A DNA stretch of 37,386 nt from Magnetococcales bacterium HA3dbin3 (GTDB lineage Bacteria; Pseudomonadota; Magnetococcia; Magnetococcales; DC0425bin3). Below, one piece after another: positions 16,631-24,956 of this stretch. Numbering within the stretch: position 1 is the first letter of the stretch; the number at the start of each line of letters is the position of its first letter. The notes beneath the pieces are model-generated. The model did not search any database. It was given only the letters and a program-made list of their open reading frames with translations, and was not told the DNA's origin. Location of the stretch: NCBI GenBank assembly GCA_002753495.1, contig PEAJ01000006.1, forward strand, positions 1 to 37,386, written 5' to 3'. The position numbers and the translations under genes were made by a program.

Positions 16631-16662
16631 ACGCCCCAGCGAGGGGTACCCCGCCGGGGCGT
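16631..16662. terminator. GC hairpin 2 downstream of fba
   Basis: ACGCCCCagcgaGGGGTACCCCgccGGGGCGT; similar arms to hairpin 1; AAAA on its left gives a U-tract for minus-strand transcription. Confidence 0.5.
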
Positions 16663-16693
16663 GCATGCCATCGATAATCGGCGAAGAGAGACT

Positions 16694-17704
16694 CTAGCCG
16701 AAGATCGCCTTGCCCTGACCGGCCGAACCAAGGACGGTCTTGTTCTTCTCGATGATCATCTTTTTCAGCTCATCGCGCGCCGGGCCGAGGTACTTGCGCG
16801 GGTCAAACTCGGCGGGCTTTTCGGCGAAGGTTTTGCGGATGATGGCGGTCATCGCCAGGCGGCCATCGGAGTCGATGTTGATCTTGCACACCGCCGACTG
16901 CGTGGCACGACGCAGCTGCTCGGCCGGAATGCCGACCGCATCCTTCAACTTGCCGCCGTTGGAGTTGATCATGTTGACATAGCTCGGCACCACCGAGGAG
17001 GCGCCGTGCAAAACGATCGGGAAACCGGGGATGCGCTTTTCGATCTCTTCGAGGATGTCGAAGCGCAAGGGGGGCGGCACCAGCACGCCCTCGGCGTTGC
17101 GGGTGCACTGATCGGGCTTGAACTTGTTGGCGCCGTGCGAGGTACCGATCGAGATCGCCAGGGAGTCAACACCGGTCTTGCTGACAAACTCCTCGACTTC
17201 CGAGGGCTGCGTGTAGGTGGACTTTTCGGCGACGACATCATCCTCGATGCCGGCAAGCACACCCAGCTCGCCCTCGACCGTCACGTCATGCTGGTGGGCA
17301 TACTCGACCACCTGCCTGGTCAGGGCGATGTTGTCGGCGAAGGAGTGGTGCGAACCGTCGATCATCACCGAGGAGAACCCGGTGTCGATGCAGGACTTGC
17401 ACAGCTCCAGGGTGTCGCCGTGGTCAAGATGCAGGGCAAACTTGAGGTGCGGATTGGTCTCCTTCAACATCTGTGCCGCGCCCTGGGCCAGGAAACGCAA
17501 CAGGGTCTGGTTGGCATACTTGCGCGCGCCGCTCGACACCTGCAGGATGAAGGGGGAATCGGACTCGCCGCAGCCGGTGACAATGGCTTGCAGCTGCTCC
17601 ATGTTATTGAAATTATAGGCAGGAATGGCGAACTTTCCCTTGAATGCCGCTTCGAACATCTTCCTGGTGTTCACCAGACCGAGATCTTTGTAGCTGATAC
17701 CCAT
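16694..17704 (-). CDS. fba: Class II fructose-bisphosphate aldolase
   Basis: FAIPAYNFNNMEQLQAIV, ALHLDHGDTLELCKSCIDTGFSSVMIDGSHH, VEGELGVLAG, LAISIGTSHGANKF, VLHGASSVV, INIDSDGRLAMT. Confidence 0.95.
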   Translation of the reverse strand: MGISYKDLGLVNTRKMFEAAFKGKFAIPAYNFNNMEQLQAIVTGCGESDSPFILQVSSGARKYANQTLLRFLAQGAAQMLKETNPHLKFALHLDHGDTLELCKSCIDTGFSSVMIDGSHHSFADNIALTRQVVEYAHQHDVTVEGELGVLAGIEDDVVAEKSTYTQPSEVEEFVSKTGVDSLAISIGTSHGANKFKPDQCTRNAEGVLVPPPLRFDILEEIEKRIPGFPIVLHGASSVVPSYVNMINSNGGKLKDAVGIPAEQLRRATQSAVCKINIDSDGRLAMTAIIRKTFAEKPAEFDPRKYLGPARDELKKMIIEKNKTVLGSAGQGKAIFG

Positions 17705-17954
17705 AAGAACCCTCTTTTCTATCGCTGCACGTTTAGGGATGACCCCGACTTTCACGGATGGTAACAACTTACCCAGGGCGCTTCAACCCTAAATTCGGCG
17801 ACCCACCGCTTCCGCCCTGGAATTTCGATTCCGGCAACACGGTTGCCGGCGGGCGTTGCAAGGCACGCTGTTCTTTGGTCGGCAACATGGTAGAATCGGC
17901 CCATCGTTCATTGTTCGCACCCGCATCGAAAACCCCAAGGCGAGGGAGAGGACC

Positions 17955-18215
17955 ATGCCCGAGGTTGTCATCTACTCCACCACCACCTGCCCCTATTGCG
18001 TCAAGGCGAAGAAACTGCTCGACAAAAAGCAGGTCGCCTACCAGGAGATCAACCTCACCCTCGACCCCGGCCGCCGCGACGAGATGCTCAAGCGCGCAAA
18101 CGGGCGCAAGACCGTGCCACAAATCTTCATCGGCAATCATCACGTCGGCGGTTGTGACGACCTCTACGCCCTGGAGTCGGAGGGCAGGCTCGACCCGCTC
18201 CTGACGGGTGCCTGA
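17955..18215 (+). CDS. grxC: Glutaredoxin 3
   Basis: MPEVVIYSTTTCPYCVKAKKLLDKK, TVPQIFIGNHHVGGCDDLYALE. Confidence 0.95.
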   Translation: MPEVVIYSTTTCPYCVKAKKLLDKKQVAYQEINLTLDPGRRDEMLKRANGRKTVPQIFIGNHHVGGCDDLYALESEGRLDPLLTGA

Positions 18216-18221
18216 CCACCC

Positions 18222-19064
18222 ATGCCGACGCAAGAGCCGCCATCGATTGCAACCAGGCCTTTTCTGGCCGCGGTCGTTCAGCTCTGTTCCGGGGCCGATC
18301 GCGCCGCCAACCTGGAGACGACGACGCACCTTCTGGAGCGCGCGGCGGCACGCGGCGCCGAGCTTGTGGTGTTGCCGGAAAATTTCTCCTTCATGGGCAA
18401 AACCGAGGAGAAAAAGCGACGCCACCATGAGGATCCCGAGGCCAGCCCAAGCCTGCGATTTCTCCTCGATTGTGCGCGTCGACTGCATCTGTGGATCGTC
18501 GGCGGCTCAATCCCGCTGCGCATCCCCGGCGGGGAGACGTGCACGAGCAGTTGTTTCGTCGTTGACCCGACTGGAGAGATACGCGCCCGCTACGACAAGA
18601 TTCACCTCTTCGATGTCACGCTCGGGGGTGGCGAGCCTTATCGGGAGTCGGCGGTGATCACCCCCGGCCATGTGCCGGTGACCGTTGCCACCCCCTTTGG
18701 CGTGCTTGGGCTTTCCATCTGCTATGATCTGCGCTTTCCGGAGCTTTACCGCCATCTGGTCAGCGCCGGGGCGACGATTCTGACCGTCCCTTCCGCCTTT
18801 ACCCTCACCACCGGCAAGGATCACTGGGAGGTGTTGCTGCGCGCGCGCGCGGTGGAAAATTTTGCCTTCGTTCTCGCTCCCAATCAGGGCGGCATCCACC
18901 CGGGCGGGCGTCGCACTTATGGTCATTCCCTGATCGTCGACCCCTGGGGCAGCGTCATTGCCCGTTGTGCCGATGGGGTGGGGTTGGCCCTGGCCGAGGT
19001 TGATCCGGCGCGCGTGCATGCGTGTCGCGAACAGATTCCCTGCCTGACGCATCGGGTCTTGTGA
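18222..19064 (+). CDS. Carbon-nitrogen hydrolase (Nit1-like / deaminated-glutathione-amidase-like)
   Basis: Catalytic triad motifs LVVLPENF, YDKIHLFDV, LGLSICYDLRFPELYR; adjacent to grxC. Confidence 0.88.
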   Translation: MPTQEPPSIATRPFLAAVVQLCSGADRAANLETTTHLLERAAARGAELVVLPENFSFMGKTEEKKRRHHEDPEASPSLRFLLDCARRLHLWIVGGSIPLRIPGGETCTSSCFVVDPTGEIRARYDKIHLFDVTLGGGEPYRESAVITPGHVPVTVATPFGVLGLSICYDLRFPELYRHLVSAGATILTVPSAFTLTTGKDHWEVLLRARAVENFAFVLAPNQGGIHPGGRRTYGHSLIVDPWGSVIARCADGVGLALAEVDPARVHACREQIPCLTHRVL

Positions 19065-19076
19065 TTCCGATTCCCC

Positions 19077-20222
19077 ATGAACACCCCCGTCTCTTTCTAT
19101 CAGCACCACGGCATTCTCCCGGGCGTACACAAGGTTGACGATCTCCGGTCGCATTTTTCCCAGCGGGAGGCGTTGTTCCGGCAGTTGGGGATTGTGCCCC
19201 GACTTTTGCGTGATGCCAGGATTCTGGATATTGGCCCCGGCGGCGGGTATTACGCCTTGTACAATCTGGCGCAGCGCCCGCGTGCTTATGTCGTGCTTGA
19301 CCGCAACGCGCGGGCGATCGAACATCTAAAGCAAACGATCGCGCCGGTGCTGCATCCGGAGACCGTTCTCACCTTTCGCTGCGCGGATCTGCTGGAGATG
19401 GCGGTTGACGACACCTTCGACCTGGTCATCTGCGAGGCGGTGATTGCCTGGCAGCAGGAGCAGCCGGAGACGTTTCTTGAGCGCGTATCGGCGTTTGTGG
19501 CACCCGGCGGGGTGTTGTTGATCACCTGCATGGATTCGGCTTCGTGGTTGTTCGAGATGTTGCGTCGTCTGGCCGGGCGGCTGATCACCGGTCATGCGCT
19601 GGCGTTGGATGCGAGGCTTGCCTTGCTGGAGCCGGTTTTTGCCCCGCATTTGCACACCCTGGCGGCCGGCAATCGTCTGCCGGCGCAGTGGGTCATGACC
19701 AATCTGCTGGTGCCGCTGGTGGGTGGGCCGCTCTCCATGGGCACGGCGATCGCGACCCTGGCGGATGATTTTGTGCCGTTGGGCAGCGCGCCGCATTTCC
19801 TGACCGACTGGAGCTGGTACAAGCGTTATGCCGCGGGTTCGGGGGAGTATTGGCGCGAGGCGCGCACCCAGTATCACCGGAACCTGCACAATTTGCTCGA
19901 CCAGCGGCGGCTGCATCCGCCCAATCCGGAGGAGGCCAACCTGGAGCTCCTGGCCGCATGTGATTGGGCTTGTCGGCACATCCAGGCTTATGAAACCGAC
20001 CCTGACGTTGCACACGTGCGGGAGGCGCGGGAGGCAGTGGCGCGGATTGCCGATCTTGTCCGCGTCTACGATCCGGAGGTTGGTGCGGTGTTGTGTGCTT
20101 TTGGTCGGGCGTTGGACGATCACGCCAAAGCCGGTGCGTTTCTTTTCCCGGACGGATTTGCGCCTCTGTTTGGGCGCACGCAGCAGCATCTTTCTTTTGT
20201 GCGTCGTGTCGATGCGGGGTGA
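19077..20222 (+). CDS. Class I SAM-dependent methyltransferase
   Basis: RILDIGPGGGYYALYNLAQ (motif I), VVLDRNARAIEHLKQ, FDLVICEAVIAW, VAPGGVLLITCMDS. Confidence 0.75.
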   Translation: MNTPVSFYQHHGILPGVHKVDDLRSHFSQREALFRQLGIVPRLLRDARILDIGPGGGYYALYNLAQRPRAYVVLDRNARAIEHLKQTIAPVLHPETVLTFRCADLLEMAVDDTFDLVICEAVIAWQQEQPETFLERVSAFVAPGGVLLITCMDSASWLFEMLRRLAGRLITGHALALDARLALLEPVFAPHLHTLAAGNRLPAQWVMTNLLVPLVGGPLSMGTAIATLADDFVPLGSAPHFLTDWSWYKRYAAGSGEYWREARTQYHRNLHNLLDQRRLHPPNPEEANLELLAACDWACRHIQAYETDPDVAHVREAREAVARIADLVRVYDPEVGAVLCAFGRALDDHAKAGAFLFPDGFAPLFGRTQQHLSFVRRVDAG

Positions 20223-20580
20223 TTGGATTCCGGGTTATTTGTGGTGGGCGGGATGGGATTCGGGGCAGGGTCCTGGTTGGGTTTGGGGCGAAGCCTTGAT
20301 TTTAAACTGTTAAAAGTGGTTGGGGGGTCCGGGGGGAGGCTTAAGCCTGCCCCCCGGCTTAGTCCAGGGCGAAGCCCTGGCGGGTCCAGGGCTCCGCCCT
20401 GGCGGGGTTCGGGGCGGAGCCCCGATGTTTTTGTATTCTTTTCTTCTTTTCTTCTTTTCTCTTCTTCTCTTTTGCTTTTCCGCCCCCCTACCCACGGGCG
20501 TATGTCGCATGCTTTTCGCGACATGCGCCCGCAGGGGGCGGCCATTGCCGTGTTGCTTTGCGCCGTTTGCAAAGCAACAC
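20222..20580 (+). repeat. Dispersed modular hairpin repeat, copy B
   Basis: Starts at the methyltransferase stop: gattggattccgggttatttgtgg..., GC hairpins (ccagggcgaagccctgg, ccagggctccgccctgg, cggggcggagccccg), about 60-nt pyrimidine tract, distal box ccgcccccctacccacgggcg...cgcccgcagggggcggccattgcc. Confidence 0.9.
20410..20432 (+). terminator. Intrinsic-terminator-like hairpin in copy B
   Basis: CGGGGC-GGA-GCCCCG followed by atgTTTTT and a long T/C tract. Confidence 0.65.
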
Positions 20581-20876
20581 GGCGGATTGCAGGTTTTTGC
20601 GGTGCCGGAACTGTCTTCCTTCTCCTTGAGGGCGCGTTGCGTCTTTTTTCGAGGGGGCGCGTTGCACCCTTTTTTGCGGGCGCGTTGCGCAGGCAACACA
20701 CAACGCACGGCGGTGTGGAAACCGGGAAAAAAGACTCTGAAGGCGCTCTGGCCTTTGGAAACCTGCAATCCGCCTGACGATTTTTGCTGGAAAACGCAAA
20801 AATCGTCAGGCAATGGCCGCCCCCTGCGGGCGCATGTCGCGAAAAGCATGCGACATACGCCCGTGGGTAGGGGGGC
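20482..20876. repeat. 68-bp perfect inverted repeat (20482-20549 / 20809-20876) flanking nested hairpins
   Basis: gcccccctacccacgggcgtatgtcgcatgcttttcgcgacatgcgcccgcagggggcggccattgcc and its reverse complement. Inside: 12-bp stem 20550-20580, 16-bp IR 20581-20596/20759-20774, 15-bp stem 20773-20810. Confidence 0.92.
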
Positions 20877-20947
20877 AAAAAAACAAAAAAATGTCGCGAA
20901 AAGCATGCGACATACGCCCGTGGGTAGGGGGGCAAAAAAACAAAAAA
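20834..20947 (-). repeat. 57-bp tandem duplication of the distal hairpin module in copy C
   Basis: atgtcgcgaaaagcatgcgacatacgcccgtgggtaggggggcaaaaaaacaaaaaa at 20834 and 20891. Confidence 0.95.
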
Positions 20948-20951
20948 GAAG

Positions 20952-20981
20952 AAAAAACAAAAGACTCGGGGCTTCGCCCCG
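20952..20981 (-). terminator. Intrinsic-terminator-like hairpin in copy C
   Basis: Minus strand CGGGGC-GAA-GCCCCG followed by agtcTTTTGTTTTTTC. Confidence 0.65.
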
Positions 20982-21077
20982 AACCCCACCAGGGAGCGCG
21001 GCCCCCTGGACCCCATCTCACTCGCCACAAATGGCCCGGAATCCAATCAACATCAACAACTACCACCACCACACCCA

Positions 21078-21497
21078 CTACACCCCACCACGACACACAA
21101 ACTGCAACTCAAGATCGGCAAGCTGAATACGATCCCCGGGATGCAACGCCGCCGGCAAGGAGATCCGCGCCCCCTCCTCCGGTGTCAGCGCAACACCATT
21201 GATACGCGTGCCATTACGACTGCCAAGATCGACAAGATACATCCGCCCCTCGATCCAATGCACCTCGGCATGACGACGCGAGATCATCGGCTCCACACCC
21301 AACTCGCAAGCAGTCAGATCAATCTGCACCATCACCGACGGCGGATCGCTGCGCCCAAGCAACATGCGCGCCTGGTTGAGCGGCCACTCCCGACCCACAC
21401 CCGGGCCGTTAAGCACGCACAAGGAACAACCACCGGGGACCGTCCGGTCGGCAGTCCCAAGCCCGGGAATGAGATCGAAGTCACGCACATCGCGCAC
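21078..21497 (-). CDS. FHA-domain protein
   Basis: MLLGRSD...ISRRHAEVHWIEGRMYLVDLGSRNGTRINGVAL. GTG start at about 21497 preferred (GGAGAG upstream); the ORF can extend to 21530. Confidence 0.88.
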   Translation of the reverse strand: MRDVRDFDLIPGLGTADRTVPGGCSLCVLNGPGVGREWPLNQARMLLGRSDPPSVMVQIDLTACELGVEPMISRRHAEVHWIEGRMYLVDLGSRNGTRINGVALTPEEGARISLPAALHPGDRIQLADLELQFVCRGGV

Positions 21498-21542
21498 CTT
21501 GTTCTCTCCATCCACGCAGCGGCAACACACGCGCGACGGCGA

Positions 21543-22994
21543 CTACATAAACGGCGTCACCGACCACTCCACCCAGGCGAGCAGACGCCCCGGCTGCACC
21601 CCCCAAACCAGAACCAGCAAGGCGCTGACGGCAATCACCAGACCGCTGAACCCCCCCACCGGCATTTGGAATGCCGCCTCGGGCTGCTCAAAATAGAGAA
21701 TCTTGACGATGCGCAGGTAGTAAAACGCCGCCACCGCCGAGGCCAGCACACCAACCAGGGCAAGCCCGACATGACCGGCATTCACCGCCGCCATGAAGAT
21801 GTGCAACTTGCCGATGAACCCGGCCAGAGGCGGGATACCGGCCATCGAGAACATCAGCAGGGCCATGATCGCCGCCAGCACCGGACGCTTGTGCGCCAAC
21901 CCCCGATAATCCTGGATCGACTCGCCGATACCATCACGACCAAGAACCAGGATCAAGGCAAAGGTGCCCATATTCATGAAAAGATAGATCGCCAGATAAA
22001 CCATGACGGCACGGTAGCCAAGCACGCTCCCGGGGACGAGACCGATCAAAGCGTAGCCAACGTGACCGACCGAGGAGTAGGCAAGCATGCGCTTGATGTT
22101 GGTCTGCGGGATCGCCGCCAGGGCACCAACCGCAAGCGATACCACGCTCAAGAATTGCAGGATCACCCCCCATTGTTCGTGCAGAGAGGCAAAAGCCCCG
22201 GGCAACACGCGGTAGATCGCGGCAAAACCAGCGATCTTCGGCAGCGCGGACATGAAGGCGGTCACCGGTGTCGCCGACCCCTCATAGACATCCGGCGACC
22301 ACATATGGAACGGGGCGGCGGCAATCTTGAACGCCATGCCGGCAGCAACGAGAACCACCCCCAGACGGGTACCCAGATGCGTGGTGCCGCCGGCACCCAT
22401 CGCCTCCTGCACCGCGGTGAAGGTGATGCCACCGGTGCCACCATAAATCAAACTGACACCGTACAGGAACAACCCCGACGCCAACGACCCGAGAACGAAA
22501 TATTTCAACCCCGCCTCGTTGGCCAGGGCATCGTCGCGACGATAGCCGGCAAGGACATAGATCGACAACGACATCAGCTCCAGACCCAGGTAGAGGGTCA
22601 GGAAATCGCCGCTCGAGGCCATGATCATGCCGCCGAGCAGGGCAAAAAGGATGAGGACAAAATATTCGAGGGTCCGCATCTCCAGACGGTGCAGGGTGTC
22701 CCACGCCATCAGGATCGGGAAGAGCGCGCCGGCATACATCAGCATTTTCATGAAGGCGGCAAACGGGTCGGCGATGAACATGCCGCCAAACGTCTCACCC
22801 ATCTTGACATCGGCGCCGATCCAGGTGATGACCGCCGCGAGCAGAATCGCCGCCATCGCCCCGTAACCGGCGAGGGTGCCGCCACTCTCCTTGTCGCGCC
22901 AAGCCCCCGCGAGCAGCAGACCCATCGCCGCCAGGGCGATGACAATCTCCGGTAACAGGGGAACCAGGTTGATCTCCGGCATGGGAACGGACAT
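21543..22994 (-). CDS. nuoN: NADH-quinone oxidoreductase subunit N
   Basis: Polytopic; YFVLILFALLGGMIMASSGDFLTLYLGLELMSLSIYVLAGYRRDD, VYEGSATPVTAFMSALPKIAGFA; operon position. Confidence 0.95.
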   Translation of the reverse strand: MSVPMPEINLVPLLPEIVIALAAMGLLLAGAWRDKESGGTLAGYGAMAAILLAAVITWIGADVKMGETFGGMFIADPFAAFMKMLMYAGALFPILMAWDTLHRLEMRTLEYFVLILFALLGGMIMASSGDFLTLYLGLELMSLSIYVLAGYRRDDALANEAGLKYFVLGSLASGLFLYGVSLIYGGTGGITFTAVQEAMGAGGTTHLGTRLGVVLVAAGMAFKIAAAPFHMWSPDVYEGSATPVTAFMSALPKIAGFAAIYRVLPGAFASLHEQWGVILQFLSVVSLAVGALAAIPQTNIKRMLAYSSVGHVGYALIGLVPGSVLGYRAVMVYLAIYLFMNMGTFALILVLGRDGIGESIQDYRGLAHKRPVLAAIMALLMFSMAGIPPLAGFIGKLHIFMAAVNAGHVGLALVGVLASAVAAFYYLRIVKILYFEQPEAAFQMPVGGFSGLVIAVSALLVLVWGVQPGRLLAWVEWSVTPFM

Positions 22995-23096
22995 GGGTGA
23001 CACGATCTCCAATTTCAAGTCTGATTCCGAGAGAAAAAACAACGACCCGACACCATTCAGGAGCGGTGCGGGGACCCTACTTTCTTGTCGATACGA

Positions 23097-23315
23097 TCAC
23101 TCATGAAACCTGGTCCCCAGGGCGCGGCGCCTGAGCGCGTCGGCATCGGATTCGGTAAGGTAGCACCCCATCTGTAGGTTGCAATTTCCATCCCCGTATT
23201 GCGCAACAAGTTTCCGTAGGTACCGTTTTCTTCGGGCTTTGACCTTTTCCAGAGAAGGCGGCTTGGCCATAAGAACCGCCCCGATGGCCATTCCGATTTT
23301 CGACAGGAAATCCAC
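23097..23315 (-). CDS. Small 72-aa protein of unknown function within the nuo operon
   Basis: GTG start after GAAGGGAGAAAAAG; MDFLSKIGMAIGAVLMAKPPSLEKVKARRKRYLRKLVAQYGDGNCNLQMGCYLTESDADALRRRALGTRFHE. Confidence 0.6.
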   Translation of the reverse strand: MDFLSKIGMAIGAVLMAKPPSLEKVKARRKRYLRKLVAQYGDGNCNLQMGCYLTESDADALRRRALGTRFHE

Positions 23316-23395
23316 CTTTTTCTCCCTTCACATCTATCGGAGCACGGCACACTGTCGGCTAATCGATGGTATCAAACAAGTCCGTTGTTCACCCC

Positions 23396-24883
23396 TCATG
23401 GTGCCACCAGCGTCGCATGTTCGGCGCCAACGCCACCGGCGGCCATCTGTGTCAGCAAACCATTGACCGAGGCATGCAGCAACCGCAGGAAGGGGTCCGG
23501 ATAGAAGCCGATCCAAAACACCAAAACCAGCAGGGGCACGAACAGGGCCAGTTCGCGCGGGGTGATATCGGTCAGGGCGTCGACATCGGCGTGACGAATC
23601 TCGCCGAACACCACCTTCTTGAACATCCACAACATGTAAGCCGCGCCGAGCACCACACCGGTGGCGGCGACGGTCGCCACCCCCTTGCTGGTGGCAAACA
23701 CACCGAGCAGAACAAGAAATTCGCCGACAAAGCCGTTGGTTCCCGGCAGACCGACCGCGGCCATGGTGAAGACCATGAACAGCGTCGCATAGACCGGCAT
23801 GCGCAGGGCCAAACCACCAAAGCGGGCGATCTCGCGCGTGTGCAGGCGGTCATAAACCACCCCGACCAGCAAAAAGAGCGCGCCCGAGACCAGACCATGG
23901 TTGATCATCTGCAACACGCCGCCCTCGATGCCCAACCGGTTGAAGGCAAACAGCCCGAGGGTGACAAAGCCCATGTGCGACACCGACGAATAGGCGATCA
24001 GCTTCTTCAGGTCGGTCTGCATCAGGGCAACCAGGGCGGTATAGACCACCGCCACCAGCGACAAGCCGTAAATGAAGGGGGCAAAGTAGTGCGACGCCTC
24101 CGGCAACATCGGCAGGGAGAAACGCAAGAAACCATAAGCCCCCATCTTCAGCAGGATGCCGGCCAGAATGACCGAACCGGCAGTCGGCGCCTCGACATGG
24201 GCATCCGGCAGCCAGGTATGCACCGGCCACATCGGCACCTTGACGGCAAAAGAGACAAAAAAGCCAAGGAAAAGCCAGACCTGTACGTTGAGCGGCAGGT
24301 GCAGCTTCATCAACTCGGGGATGCTGAAGGTGTGTCCCTGGTGCGCCAGCACAAGCACCGCGATCAGCATCACCACCGACCCGGCCAGGGTGTAGAGGAA
24401 AAACTTGAGCGCGGCATAGACGCGACGCGGCCCGCCCCAGATGCCGATGAGCAAAAACATCGGAATCAGCATCGCCTCCCACAGGATGTAGAAGAGCAGA
24501 AAGTCGAGGGCACAGAAGACACCGATGACAAAGCTCTCCAGGGCAAGGAAGGCCATCATGTACTCGCGCACGCGCGTCTTGATCGACTCCCAGGAGGCAA
24601 GGATGCAGATCGGCGTCAGCAAGGTGGTGAGCAACAAAAGCGACAGGCTGATGCCATCGACCCCCATGCGGTAGGCGATACCCAGCCCCGGCAGCCAGGG
24701 CACCTCCTCCAGGAACTGGAACTCGGCGGTGCTGGTGTCGAAGGCGGCGTAAAGACCCAAGCTGAGCAGAAAGGTCGCCAGCGACACACCGAGGGCGACG
24801 ATGCGCGCCGAGGCATCGCGATGCACCGCGAACAAAATCGCTGCCGCGCCCACCAGGGGAAGAAAGGTCACCAGACTCAACAT
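23396..24883 (-). CDS. nuoM: NADH-quinone oxidoreductase subunit M
   Basis: RMGVDGISLSLLLLTTLLTP, FYILWEAMLIPMFLLIGIWGG, KVPMWPVHTWLPDAHVEAPTAGSVILAGILLKMG. Confidence 0.97.
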   Translation of the reverse strand: MLSLVTFLPLVGAAAILFAVHRDASARIVALGVSLATFLLSLGLYAAFDTSTAEFQFLEEVPWLPGLGIAYRMGVDGISLSLLLLTTLLTPICILASWESIKTRVREYMMAFLALESFVIGVFCALDFLLFYILWEAMLIPMFLLIGIWGGPRRVYAALKFFLYTLAGSVVMLIAVLVLAHQGHTFSIPELMKLHLPLNVQVWLFLGFFVSFAVKVPMWPVHTWLPDAHVEAPTAGSVILAGILLKMGAYGFLRFSLPMLPEASHYFAPFIYGLSLVAVVYTALVALMQTDLKKLIAYSSVSHMGFVTLGLFAFNRLGIEGGVLQMINHGLVSGALFLLVGVVYDRLHTREIARFGGLALRMPVYATLFMVFTMAAVGLPGTNGFVGEFLVLLGVFATSKGVATVAATGVVLGAAYMLWMFKKVVFGEIRHADVDALTDITPRELALFVPLLVLVFWIGFYPDPFLRLLHASVNGLLTQMAAGGVGAEHATLVAP

Positions 24884-24956
24884 GGTCGCTGCCCCGCTCC
24901 TCTTGCTTACGTCTTATGTTTGATCGGCCAACCCGCCATCCCACCCGCCTGGATGG

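Larger units (their letters stand above)
20809..21048 (-). repeat. Dispersed modular hairpin repeat, copy C (inverted)
   Basis: Reverse complement reads gattggattccgggccatttgtggcgag...ggggtccagggggccgcgctccctggtggggttcggggcgaagccccgag...T/C tract...distal hairpin box. Confidence 0.9.

Noticed and set aside
20222-21048. Insertion sequence with transposase
   Set aside because: No transposase motif in any frame; at most a non-autonomous element.
20310-21126. ORFs of 184-308 aa on both strands (e.g. 20120-21046, 20320-21126)
   Set aside because: Translations of the hairpin repeats and T/C tracts; internal peptide repetition only mirrors DNA repeats.
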